A stretch of 11,018 nucleotides of DNA, from NCBI GenBank assembly GCA_039811865.1, contig JBDHZK010000090.1, positions 1 to 11,018 of the forward strand, written 5' to 3'. Position 1 is the first letter of the stretch. The number at the start of each line of letters is the position of its first letter. Below, piece by piece: positions 6,325-11,018 of the stretch. The notes under the pieces were generated by a model, which saw only the letters and a list, made by a program, of their open reading frames with translations, had not been told where the DNA came from and searched no databases. Source of the stretch: JBDHZK01 sp039811865. Lineage in GTDB: Bacteria > Actinomycetota > Actinomycetes > Propionibacteriales > Propionibacteriaceae. A program made the translations under genes and the position numbers.

Positions 6325-6921
6325 TCAGGCGGCGGCGTGCTCGGGGCAGTCGACCCGCAGGGTAGCCGGGGTGAGTTCGCGCCCGAGGAGGGCGCAGCGT
6401 CCGGCCGGGGTCTCCCCTGCGACGTGATGGGCGCAGGTGACGCAGGAGCGATCGACGGAGATCATCCCCTCGCGCCACAGGCCCTCGATCACCGCGAGCG
6501 CAGCGGTCAGGCCCTGATCGCCAGCCGCACCGGCCGCGCGCCGAAACCCGGCCAGCGCGTCGTCCAAGCTCGCGGCGAGCGCGCGCCCGACCGCGGTCAG
6601 GCGCAGCTCCTTGGACCGGGCATCGGCGCCGGGCCGGTGCGTCACCAACCCCTTGCGACGCAGGGCCGACACGGCGTCCGACACGGTCGGAAGGCTTACG
6701 GCCAACTCAACCGCCAGGTCCGTCCCCCGCGGCCGCACAGCGCCGCTGGCCAACAGGCGCACGATCTCCGCCTGGAGAACGCTGAGGCCAGCGCGGGTCG
6801 CGGACGCCTGCACCACCTGCCGGCGCACCGCCCCAATCCGCTCAAGGACGGCCGCTGTCTTCCCGCCGATGTCCGAGTCGGGGCGGTCCGCGTTCGCAGC
6901 CATGACGGCCATCATAACCAT
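6325..6921 (-). CDS. MarR-like repressor with Cys-rich C-terminus
   Basis: A 198-residue winged-helix regulator. Residues ~45-115 carry the MarR-type domain: LSVLQAEIVRLLAS, then the recognition region DLAVELAVSLPTVSDAVSALRRKGLV and the wing HRPGADARSKELRLTAVG. The C-terminal 40 residues carry C160-x2-C163-A-H-H, R-C176-A-L-L and D-C192-P-E-H195. This looks like a metal or iron-sulfur site that could sense oxygen, NO or redox state. ATG at 6921 has AGGAG nine bases upstream; ATGs at 6915 and 6903 are alternatives. It is divergent from the protoglobin gene across a 62-bp region with a perfect palindrome, so it probably regulates that gene and itself. The ligand is inferred, not shown. Confidence 0.85.
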   Translation of the reverse strand: MVMMAVMAANADRPDSDIGGKTAAVLERIGAVRRQVVQASATRAGLSVLQAEIVRLLASGAVRPRGTDLAVELAVSLPTVSDAVSALRRKGLVTHRPGADARSKELRLTAVGRALAASLDDALAGFRRAAGAAGDQGLTAALAVIEGLWREGMISVDRSCVTCAHHVAGETPAGRCALLGRELTPATLRVDCPEHAAA

Positions 6922-6949
6922 TGACTAGGACTCCTTATGATCATAGCTT
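6921..6949 (+). promoter_or_regulatory. Protoglobin promoter
   Basis: TTGACT (6921-6926) and TAGCTT (6944-6949), 17 bases apart, give a good vegetative promoter reading right. Transcription would start near 6956. The -35 begins on the start codon of the divergent regulator gene. Confidence 0.6.
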
Positions 6950-6967
6950 GTTCCTAAGGATTCCTAA
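6936..6967. promoter_or_regulatory. Operator: palindrome and TTCCTAA direct repeats
   Basis: TATGATCATA (6936-6945) is a perfect 10-bp palindrome lying across the spacer and -10 of the protoglobin promoter. Just downstream, TTCCTAA occurs twice (6951-6957 and 6961-6967), ten bases or one helical turn apart, over the expected transcription start. Either could be the site of the adjacent MarR-like protein; occupancy would block the promoter. Confidence 0.55.
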
Positions 6968-6983
6968 CTATCTTGGAGCTGAC

Positions 6984-7556
6984 ATGAACGGCTACTCCTA
7001 CGGCTCGCCGGACTTGGATCAAAGCCCGGTCTCCGCCGCCGACTTGACGACCCTGAAGGCGGCGCTGCTCTGGAATGACGACGACGAGCGGGCGCTGCGC
7101 CGGGCGGGCGAACTGCTCGTGCCGCAGACAGAGGCGATCCTGGACGTTTGGTACGGCTTCGTGGCGTCCCAGCCTGCGCTGGTCGCGACTTTCGCCGGAC
7201 CCGACGGGGCGCCTGACGGCGCCTACCTGGGGGCCGTGCGCCGGCGGTTCGGCAAGTGGATCGAGGACGTCTGCACCCGACCGCACGACCAGGCCTTCCT
7301 CGACCAGCAGAACGAGATCGCACTTCGGCACACGCGCGCCAAGAAGAACCTCACCGATGGCGTCCAATCCACCTCGGCCGAGGTGCCGATGCGCTACCTG
7401 ATCGCGCTCATCGTCCCGATCACGGTCACGGTAGAGGACTTCCTGCGCCGGGCGGCGTCCCCGGACGACGACGTCGCCGCGATGCTTGGTGCCTGGTTCA
7501 AGGCGGTCACGCTGACAGCGGCGCTGTGGACTCAGCCCTACACCGCCGGCTGGTGA
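6984..7556 (+). CDS. Single-domain protoglobin
   Basis: A 190-residue haem protein of the protoglobin family, binding O2, CO or NO in the cytoplasm. Aligned by eye to Methanosarcina acetivorans protoglobin with a constant offset of four, the haem-pocket residues are all kept. The distal pair W56-Y57 (DVWYGFV) matches Trp60/Tyr61, Phe89 (RRRFGKW) matches Phe93, and proximal His116 (IALRHTRAKKN) matches His120. The family signature GYSYGSPD and the end WFKAVTLTAALWTQPY are present. There is no signalling domain, so it is a stand-alone globin and not a globin-coupled sensor. ATG at 6984 has GGAG five bases upstream and gives the family N-terminus; a longer frame to 6921 would run through the promoter. 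The divergent MarR-like protein probably controls it. Confidence 0.92.
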   Translation: MNGYSYGSPDLDQSPVSAADLTTLKAALLWNDDDERALRRAGELLVPQTEAILDVWYGFVASQPALVATFAGPDGAPDGAYLGAVRRRFGKWIEDVCTRPHDQAFLDQQNEIALRHTRAKKNLTDGVQSTSAEVPMRYLIALIVPITVTVEDFLRRAASPDDDVAAMLGAWFKAVTLTAALWTQPYTAGW

Positions 7557-7565
7557 TCGGCCGGG

Positions 7566-8207
7566 CTACTTCCCCAACCCCGGGAGCAGGACCGCCAGTC
7601 CGGCGACGATCATCGAGACGGCAATGCTGGCGAGGATCATGCCCATCAGGCGCGTCATGATCACCCGCAGCGTGGTGCCGAGGTGCTGGCCGATCACCGG
7701 CGCGAACCACAACACTGCGAACAGCAGTGCCAAGACCAGCAGGAGGGCCACCTCGATGGCCGTGTAACCCGGCCATCCCTTGGCATGACTGGTCAGCACC
7801 ACGATCGTCGTGATCGTGCCGGGCCCCATGATCATGGGGAAGGTCAGCGGATAGAACGCAACGTCTGCAGTGGCCGCCTGGTCGGCCTGATGCTGCTGCT
7901 CCGATGCCGAACCGGAGTGGGCCGCACTGCTGCCGTTCAGCATCCCCAGCGCGATCATCAGCAGCACAACGCCGCCGGCGACGCGGAAGTCGTCCACGCT
8001 GACGCCGAAGAATGCGAGGACGGCGCTGCCTCCGGCGGCGATCACCGCGGACAGGACCAGGCTGTACAGCGTGACCCGGATGGCCGTCCTGTGCTGCCTT
8101 GCGGCGTCGAAGTTCGCGGTCAGCGCCAAGAACATCGGCAGCGCCACGAACGGGTTCATGATCGCGAAGAAGGCGCCCAGCGCCTGGACGAACAAGACGG
8201 TATCCAC
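7566..8207 (-). CDS. MarC-family integral membrane protein
   Basis: A 213-residue protein with about six membrane helices. It shows the MarC/UPF0056 hallmarks: FFAIMNPFVALPMFLAL near the N-terminus, FRVAGGVVLLMIALGML (~76-92), a polar Ser/Gln-rich loop (~93-113), and AFYPLTFPMIMGPGTITTIVVL (~117-138). The end has another NAPFx-like helical pair (RLMGMILASIAVSMIVAGL). The length is normal for the family. The start is GTG at 8207-8205 with AAGG close upstream. The stop lies 9 bases from the protoglobin stop, tail to tail. The transported substrate of MarC proteins is not known; the old link to multiple antibiotic resistance was not upheld. Confidence 0.92.
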   Translation of the reverse strand: MDTVLFVQALGAFFAIMNPFVALPMFLALTANFDAARQHRTAIRVTLYSLVLSAVIAAGGSAVLAFFGVSVDDFRVAGGVVLLMIALGMLNGSSAAHSGSASEQQHQADQAATADVAFYPLTFPMIMGPGTITTIVVLTSHAKGWPGYTAIEVALLLVLALLFAVLWFAPVIGQHLGTTLRVIMTRLMGMILASIAVSMIVAGLAVLLPGLGK

Positions 8208-8402
8208 GCCACCTTCGTACCAGCCGCCAAGGCGTGGGTCGACCTCGGCCCCGCAACCCGGCGGTCATCGGCCCCGAGCCGGTCGAAGGGTCAGCGACCA
8301 CCAGCCAACCAAAGTCAGGGAATGCTCGCTTACCTCCCGGACGGCGAAAAGTGGTTGGCGAGCCGGGACTGTAACGCGTTACGGTTGGAGCACAACAGAA
8401 TC
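8208..8402. other. Intergenic region before the Y RNA cluster
   Basis: No protein gene is supported. It holds the marC promoter side and, near its right end, likely control signals for the first Y RNA. An 8-bp inverted repeat GCCAACCA (8304-8311) and TGGTTGGC (8352-8359) encloses a further pair GCTCGC/GCGAGC that is partly incompatible. Another small hairpin, GTTGGA (8384-8389) with TCCAAC (8401-8406), competes with the outer stem of the Y RNA. TTGGCG (8355-8360) and GTTACG (8378-8383), 17 bases apart, form a weak promoter candidate. Confidence 0.4.
8371..8382. promoter_or_regulatory. 12-bp perfect palindrome, operator-like
   Basis: GTAACGCGTTAC is a perfect palindrome with the CG centre typical of LacI-family operators (TetR-type sites can look similar). 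It lies about 20 bases before the first Y RNA and would overlap the -10 of the weak promoter candidate there. No LacI or TetR gene is in the window. Confidence 0.5.
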
Positions 8403-8594
8403 CAACGAGCAGCGCGACAGTCGAGAGTTGTCCGGCGGCTTCGGGCCGAAGTTCATCGGTTATCCAATGCACATGGGCAGGTCCCGGGTTCGAGTCCCGG
8501 CGGGAAGCATCCCGTAGCTCAGCGGCAGAGCGGCAAATCCCGGTGGCGCCCACATGCCTGAACCATGGCTGCTTTCGCCAGCCCAAGCTCGTTG
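8403..8594 (+). ncRNA. Y RNA with tRNA-like module (YrlA type)
   Basis: A structured RNA upstream of the Ro60 gene, folded by eye. The ends pair: CAACGAGC (8403-8410) with GCTCGTTG (8587-8594). Inside, GG-C-CGAA (8444-8450) pairs with TTCG-CC (8574-8579), leaving C8446 bulged as in Ro-binding helices. CAT-C-GGTT (8454-8461) pairs with AACCATG (8561-8567). GCA-CA-TGGGC (8469-8478) pairs with GCCCA-CA-TGC (8548-8557). On top sits a permuted tRNA mimic. It has an AGGTC variable-like segment, T arm CCGGG-TTCGAGT-CCCGG (8484-8500), acceptor-like hairpin CGGGA-AGCA-TCCCG (8501-8514), TA, and D arm GCTC-AGCGGCA-GAGC (8517-8531). This matches the known plan of bacterial YrlA RNAs. The true ends are not known and may extend a few bases. 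Confidence 0.82.
8443..8462 (+). repeat. Ro-binding-strand element, copy 1
   Basis: GGGCCGAAG-N3-ATCGGTTA, shared with 8745-8764. The first part resembles GGUCCGAAG at the 5' end of human Y1 RNA. It supplies the 5' strand of the bulged-C helix. Confidence 0.75.
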
Positions 8595-8731
8595 AAGCCA
8601 CTACCAAAGGTGCGAGCGGTGGCGGCGATCACGGGGCCAGGGCGCGGGTCCGATTTCCGTGGTCGCACGCTGGTCCGATGCTCGTGGGGTGCCAGATGCG
8701 AGTTCCGGGCCTCAATCACGATCGCACCCAA
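8595..8731. other. Spacer between the two Y RNAs, possibly structured
   Basis: No gene is supported. GGTGCGA (8609-8615) can pair with TCGCACC (8722-8728). A T-arm-like hairpin GCGGG-TCCGATT-TCCGT lies around 8645-8661, and CTGGTCCGATG recalls vertebrate Y RNA 5' ends. The shared 20-base element is absent, so a third RNA is only a possibility. The promoter of the second RNA may lie here. Confidence 0.3.
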
Positions 8732-8877
8732 AACGAGACGAAGCGGGCCGAAGCAAATCGGTTACCTCTCAGATACAGAGCGCCCCGAAAGGGGAGATGC
8801 GGGGCTGAATCCCCCGCCACGCCTGGCGTGTAGCTCAAACAACCGGTGGGCACCACCACGCCCGCTTCCATCTCGTT
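8732..8877 (+). ncRNA. Second Y RNA
   Basis: A second structured RNA with the same plan. The ends pair: AACGAGA (8732-8738) with TCTCGTT (8871-8877). An 8-bp helix follows, GAAGCGGG (8740-8747) with CCCGCTTC (8861-8868), then bulged C8748 and CG (8749-8750) with CG (8859-8860). ATCGGTT (8757-8763) pairs with AACCGGT (8841-8847), one pair being G-U. Inside are CTCT/AGAG (8766-8780), a GNRA hairpin CCCC-GAAA-GGGG (8783-8794), a T-arm-like hairpin GCGGGG-CTGAATC-CCCCGC (8799-8817), an acceptor-like hairpin CACGC-CTG-GCGTG (8818-8830), and TAGCTC. The D arm is degenerate or competes with the AACCGGT pairing. The RNA ends 45 bases before the Ro60 start codon. Confidence 0.78.
8745..8764 (+). repeat. 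Ro-binding-strand element, copy 2
   Basis: The second copy of GGGCCGAAG-N3-ATCGGTTA, with CAA in the variable position where copy 1 has TTC. It holds the same place in its RNA: directly 5' of the tRNA-like part and inside the closing stem. Confidence 0.75.
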
Positions 8878-8922
8878 GTGCCCGGCCGCCCAGACCAACG
8901 ACCAACCGAGAAGTGACCACCG

Positions 8923-10542
8923 ATGGATCCCCTGACCGCCTTCACTCCGCGACGACCGGCCACGCGGCAAACCGAGCCAGCCCGCCCGGAGCAGGTCCGT
9001 AACGCCGCCGGCGGCTACGTGTTCGCCCTGGACGACGCGGCGGCGCTGCGCCGCTTCCTGGTTCTGGGCGTCGACGGTGGCACCTACTACGCCTCGCCGG
9101 CCGAACTCACCAAGGACAACGCCAAGTTGCTGATGCGCATGCTCGCCGAGCAGCCGCGCACGGTGCTGCAGGTCGTCACCGACGTGAACCTCAAGGGGGC
9201 GGCCGTCCGCCGAAACGCGACCCTGTTCGCGCTCGCCGCACTACTGGCCGTGCCCGACGCCGATGTCCGCGCCGACGCCGCACGCGCACTCCCCCAGCTC
9301 GTCCGAACGGGCACCGACCTGTTCCTGCTCGCCGGGTATGCGCAGCAGTTCCGCGGTTGGGGACGGGGCCTGCGCCGGGCGTTCGCGAACTGGTACACCG
9401 CGTCCGAAGTGGACGCGCTGGCCTACCAGTTGATCAAGTATCGCCAGCGCAACGGCTGGACCCATCGCGACGTCCTGCGCAAGGCTCACCCGGTGACCGC
9501 CGACCCGGAGCGCGCGGCACTGTTCGACTGGGCGGTCGGCCGGACGCCCGAGGTGGAGTTGCCCCGGTTCGTGCAGGGCTTCATGAAGGTCCAGGCGGCC
9601 GCGCCGCAGGACGTCCCGGCGCTCGTCCGCGAGTACCGGTTGCCCTGGGAGGCGCTGCCCGATTCCGCGCTCACCCTGCCGGCGACCTGGGAGGCGATCC
9701 TCGACCTGGGCATGCCGATGCACGCCTTGATCCGCCAGTTGCCGCGCCTGACGAACCTCGGCCTGTTGCCGTCCTTCGGCGGCCGCACGCAGGACGTCAT
9801 CGCACGGCTGACGGCTGGGGAGAACCTCGCGCGAGCCCGGGTCCACCCGGCCACGCTGCTCATCGCGGGGCGGACGTACGGCTCGGGCCGATCCGTCCGG
9901 GGCAAGTCGGCGTGGGTACCGAACCAGCGGATCGTCGACGCGCTGGACGAGGCGTTCTACACCGCGTTCGAGTCGTGGGAGCCATCCGGGGCTCGCCAGT
10001 TGCTCGCGTTGGACGTCTCGGGCTCGATGACCGCGTCGATCGGCGGGATGAACCTGTCCGCCCGCGAGGCGGCGGCCGCGATGGCATTGGTCACCGCCGC
10101 CAAGGAGCCGGCGTACGAGATCGTCGGTTTCACCGCCGCGGCCGAGTTCAGCGACTGGTCGTCGTGGAACCGGGGCCCGGTGATCCGGCGGTTGGCGATC
10201 AGCCCGCGGCAGCGGCTCACAGACGCGGCTGGCGTCGTCTCCGGACTCCCCTTCGGACCGACCGATGTCGCGGCGCCGATCATGTGGGCGTTGGAGAAGG
10301 GTTTGGCGGTGGACGCGTTCGTCACCTACACCGACAACGAGACCTGGGCCGGACCGATCCACGTCCACGAGGCGCTGCGGCGTTACCGGGACGCCACGGG
10401 CATCCCCGCTCGGCTGATCGCGGTCGGCCTCACGGCCACCCGGTACACGGTGGGCGACCCGACCGATCCGGGGACGCTCAACGTCGCCGGGTTCGACCCG
10501 AGTGTGCCCGCCCTGATCAGCGAGTTCACCAAGGGCCTGTGA
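8923..10542 (+). CDS. rsr: Ro60 orthologue (TROVE and vWA domains), Y RNA-binding protein
   Basis: A 539-residue bacterial Ro60. The ring-forming TROVE domain spans ~25-345 and keeps family segments: FLVLGVDGGTYYA (45-57), GRGLRRAFANWYTA (147-160) and IKYRQRNGWTHRDVLRKAHP (171-190). The vWA domain spans ~357-535 with an intact metal site: D364-x-S366-x-S368, T447 (GPTD) and D471 (TYTDNETWAG). In Deinococcus and Salmonella such proteins bind Y RNA, which tethers them to polynucleotide phosphorylase for structured-RNA decay. This RNA role fits the two Y RNAs immediately upstream on the same strand. ATG at 8923 has only a weak ribosome binding site (GAGAAG). Its TGA shares a base with the ATG of the next gene. 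Confidence 0.95.
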   Translation: MDPLTAFTPRRPATRQTEPARPEQVRNAAGGYVFALDDAAALRRFLVLGVDGGTYYASPAELTKDNAKLLMRMLAEQPRTVLQVVTDVNLKGAAVRRNATLFALAALLAVPDADVRADAARALPQLVRTGTDLFLLAGYAQQFRGWGRGLRRAFANWYTASEVDALAYQLIKYRQRNGWTHRDVLRKAHPVTADPERAALFDWAVGRTPEVELPRFVQGFMKVQAAAPQDVPALVREYRLPWEALPDSALTLPATWEAILDLGMPMHALIRQLPRLTNLGLLPSFGGRTQDVIARLTAGENLARARVHPATLLIAGRTYGSGRSVRGKSAWVPNQRIVDALDEAFYTAFESWEPSGARQLLALDVSGSMTASIGGMNLSAREAAAAMALVTAAKEPAYEIVGFTAAAEFSDWSSWNRGPVIRRLAISPRQRLTDAAGVVSGLPFGPTDVAAPIMWALEKGLAVDAFVTYTDNETWAGPIHVHEALRRYRDATGIPARLIAVGLTATRYTVGDPTDPGTLNVAGFDPSVPALISEFTKGL

Positions 10543-10769
10543 TGGCTCACGACCCGCGCCCGTCCATGGCCAGGCGCTTCCAGCAGGAGGCGCAGGACCT
10601 GGACGGGCGCGCGTCCGTGCTGAGGCACCAGCGCGACCGCATCGTCCGCCAACTCCGGGCCGAGGACCCAAAGCGTTGGACCTACCCGGCCATCGCCGAG
10701 ATCCTCGGCTGCTCCCCCGAACTCGTCGCCGCTATCGTCAAGCAGCCGCGGCGTCCCCTCGGCGACTGA
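10542..10769 (+). CDS. Small helix-turn-helix-like protein coupled to Ro60
   Basis: A 75-residue protein whose ATG (10542-10544) overlaps the Ro60 stop as TGATG, with AAGGG upstream; the two are translationally coupled. The N-terminal half is a basic amphipathic helix (ARRFQQEAQDLDGRASVLRHQRDRIVRQLRAE, ~10-41). The C-terminal half, WTYPAIAEILGCSPELVAAIVKQ (46-68), has the spacing of a helix-turn-helix of the sigma-region-4 type. It ends in PRRPLGD. I do not recognise a family. It could bind DNA, and so regulate the locus, or bind RNA as part of the Ro60 particle. The overlap and protein-like composition make it real with good confidence; the function is inferred. Confidence 0.8.
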   Translation: MAHDPRPSMARRFQQEAQDLDGRASVLRHQRDRIVRQLRAEDPKRWTYPAIAEILGCSPELVAAIVKQPRRPLGD

Positions 10770-10782
10770 GGGCTTCGGGACG

Positions 10783-10802
10783 TTTGGGGTCTCATCCCCA
10801 AA
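10783..10802. terminator. Bidirectional hairpin between convergent genes
   Basis: TTTGGGG (10783-10789) and CCCCAAA (10796-10802) form a perfect 7-bp stem with a 6-base loop. It follows the Ro60 operon by 13 bases and covers the stop codon of the opposing gene. The A/T-ended stem can work in both directions, though no long T-run follows. Confidence 0.6.
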
Positions 10803-11018
10803 AGCCGGCCACCAGGAGCGTGATCAGCGTGAGCGCGGGGAGGATGCCTTGTTTCGCGGCGGCGCCGCGCTTGTCCGGCGAACCCAACGCGAGAACGAGC
10901 GAGGCCGCGAGCATCGAACCCGTGCCCGCGCCGATCAGCGCCAGCCCCACCTCTGGGCGGCCCAACAGGACGCATACGGCGCCGGCGGCGGCGATGATGC
11001 CCAGGAACAGGTTGTAGT
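10792..11018 (-). CDS. Small membrane protein, DUF1304-like (3' part)
   Basis: The last 75 codons of a gene entering from the right edge, ending at TGA (10794-10792). Three hydrophobic segments are visible: YNLFLGIIAAAGAVCVLL, GLALIGAGTGSMLAASLVLAL and GILPALTLITLLVAGFWG. They are joined by short polar turns, including SPDKRGAAAKQG. The opening YNLFLG, the Gln-Gly before the last helix, and the layout match the C-terminal part of DUF1304 membrane proteins. The function of that family is unknown. It is convergent with the Ro60 operon. The family call is moderate because the N-terminus is missing. Confidence 0.65.
   Translation of the reverse strand, partial: YNLFLGIIAAAGAVCVLLGRPEVGLALIGAGTGSMLAASLVLALGSPDKRGAAAKQGILPALTLITLLVAGFWG

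Noticed and set aside
6936..6945. TATGAT on the minus strand as -10 of the MarR-like gene
   Set aside because: Transcription would start within or after the AGGAG ribosome binding site at 6931-6935, so this box is unlikely to serve that gene.
6921..6983. Longer start for the protoglobin at 6921
   Set aside because: It would translate through the -35/-10 region; ATG 6984 has a ribosome binding site and keeps the constant offset to known protoglobins.
8469..8531. A canonical tRNA gene, for example a tRNA-Cys read from TGCAC before a good T arm
   Set aside because: The sequence before it does not supply a D arm or a 5' acceptor strand matching CGGGAAG; the D arm and acceptor partner follow the T arm instead, which fits a Y RNA.
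7507..8607. 366-residue minus-strand frame, and plus frames across 7683-8561 and 8543-9002
   Set aside because: They run across marC in the wrong frame and through the Y RNA region; their products are Arg/Gly/Pro-rich with no motif.
9241..10671. 476-residue minus-strand frame, and the 470-residue plus frame 9357-10769
   Set aside because: Both are shadows of the Ro60 gene. Only the last 75 codons of the plus frame, from ATG 10542, form a credible protein.

Overview
The window is high-GC DNA with dense, often overlapping genes and GTG/TTG starts, typical of an actinomycete (Actinomycetota). Two gene orders support this and recall mycobacterial relatives: pitA, a small membrane protein and DUF3349 genes; and a DUF3618 membrane protein divergent from a bcp peroxiredoxin. 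There are no insertion sequences, CRISPR arrays or canonical tRNAs. Both ends cut through genes.

Layout. 1-655 (-): start of an ABC-transporter sugar-binding lipoprotein, with a nested inverted repeat in its leader. 1107-2625 (+): a two-gene unit, a small Lys-tailed protein and a 357-residue protein with type VII secretion (WXG100-like) features. 2715-3352 (-): an orphan GroES-like protein overlapping a DUF3618 membrane protein. 3450-3926 (+): a divergent, apparently leaderless 1-Cys Bcp peroxiredoxin. 3982-6193 (-): a tight operon of PiT phosphate transporter, two-helix membrane protein and two tandem DUF3349 paralogues. 6325-7556: a divergent pair, a MarR-like repressor with a Cys-rich tail and a single-domain protoglobin, sharing a 62-bp control region with a perfect palindrome. 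7566-8207 (-): MarC-family membrane protein.

The most interesting part is 8208-10769 (+). A TROVE/vWA protein (bacterial Ro60, Rsr) is preceded by two structured RNA segments, 8403-8594 and 8732-8877, that look like bacterial Y RNAs. They share GGGCCGAAG-N3-ATCGGTTA, similar to the Ro-binding strand of vertebrate Y RNAs. Both are closed by long-range end pairing with a bulged C, and both carry tRNA-like parts in permuted order (T arm, capped acceptor-like stem, D arm). A small helix-turn-helix-like protein overlaps the stop codon of the Ro60 gene. The expected role is a Ro60-Y RNA particle in RNA surveillance or decay; the co-encoded small protein is not one I can name.

The window ends with the 3' part of a small membrane protein (DUF1304-like) convergent to this operon, the two separated by a symmetrical hairpin. 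All RNA folds were done by eye and no database search was possible.
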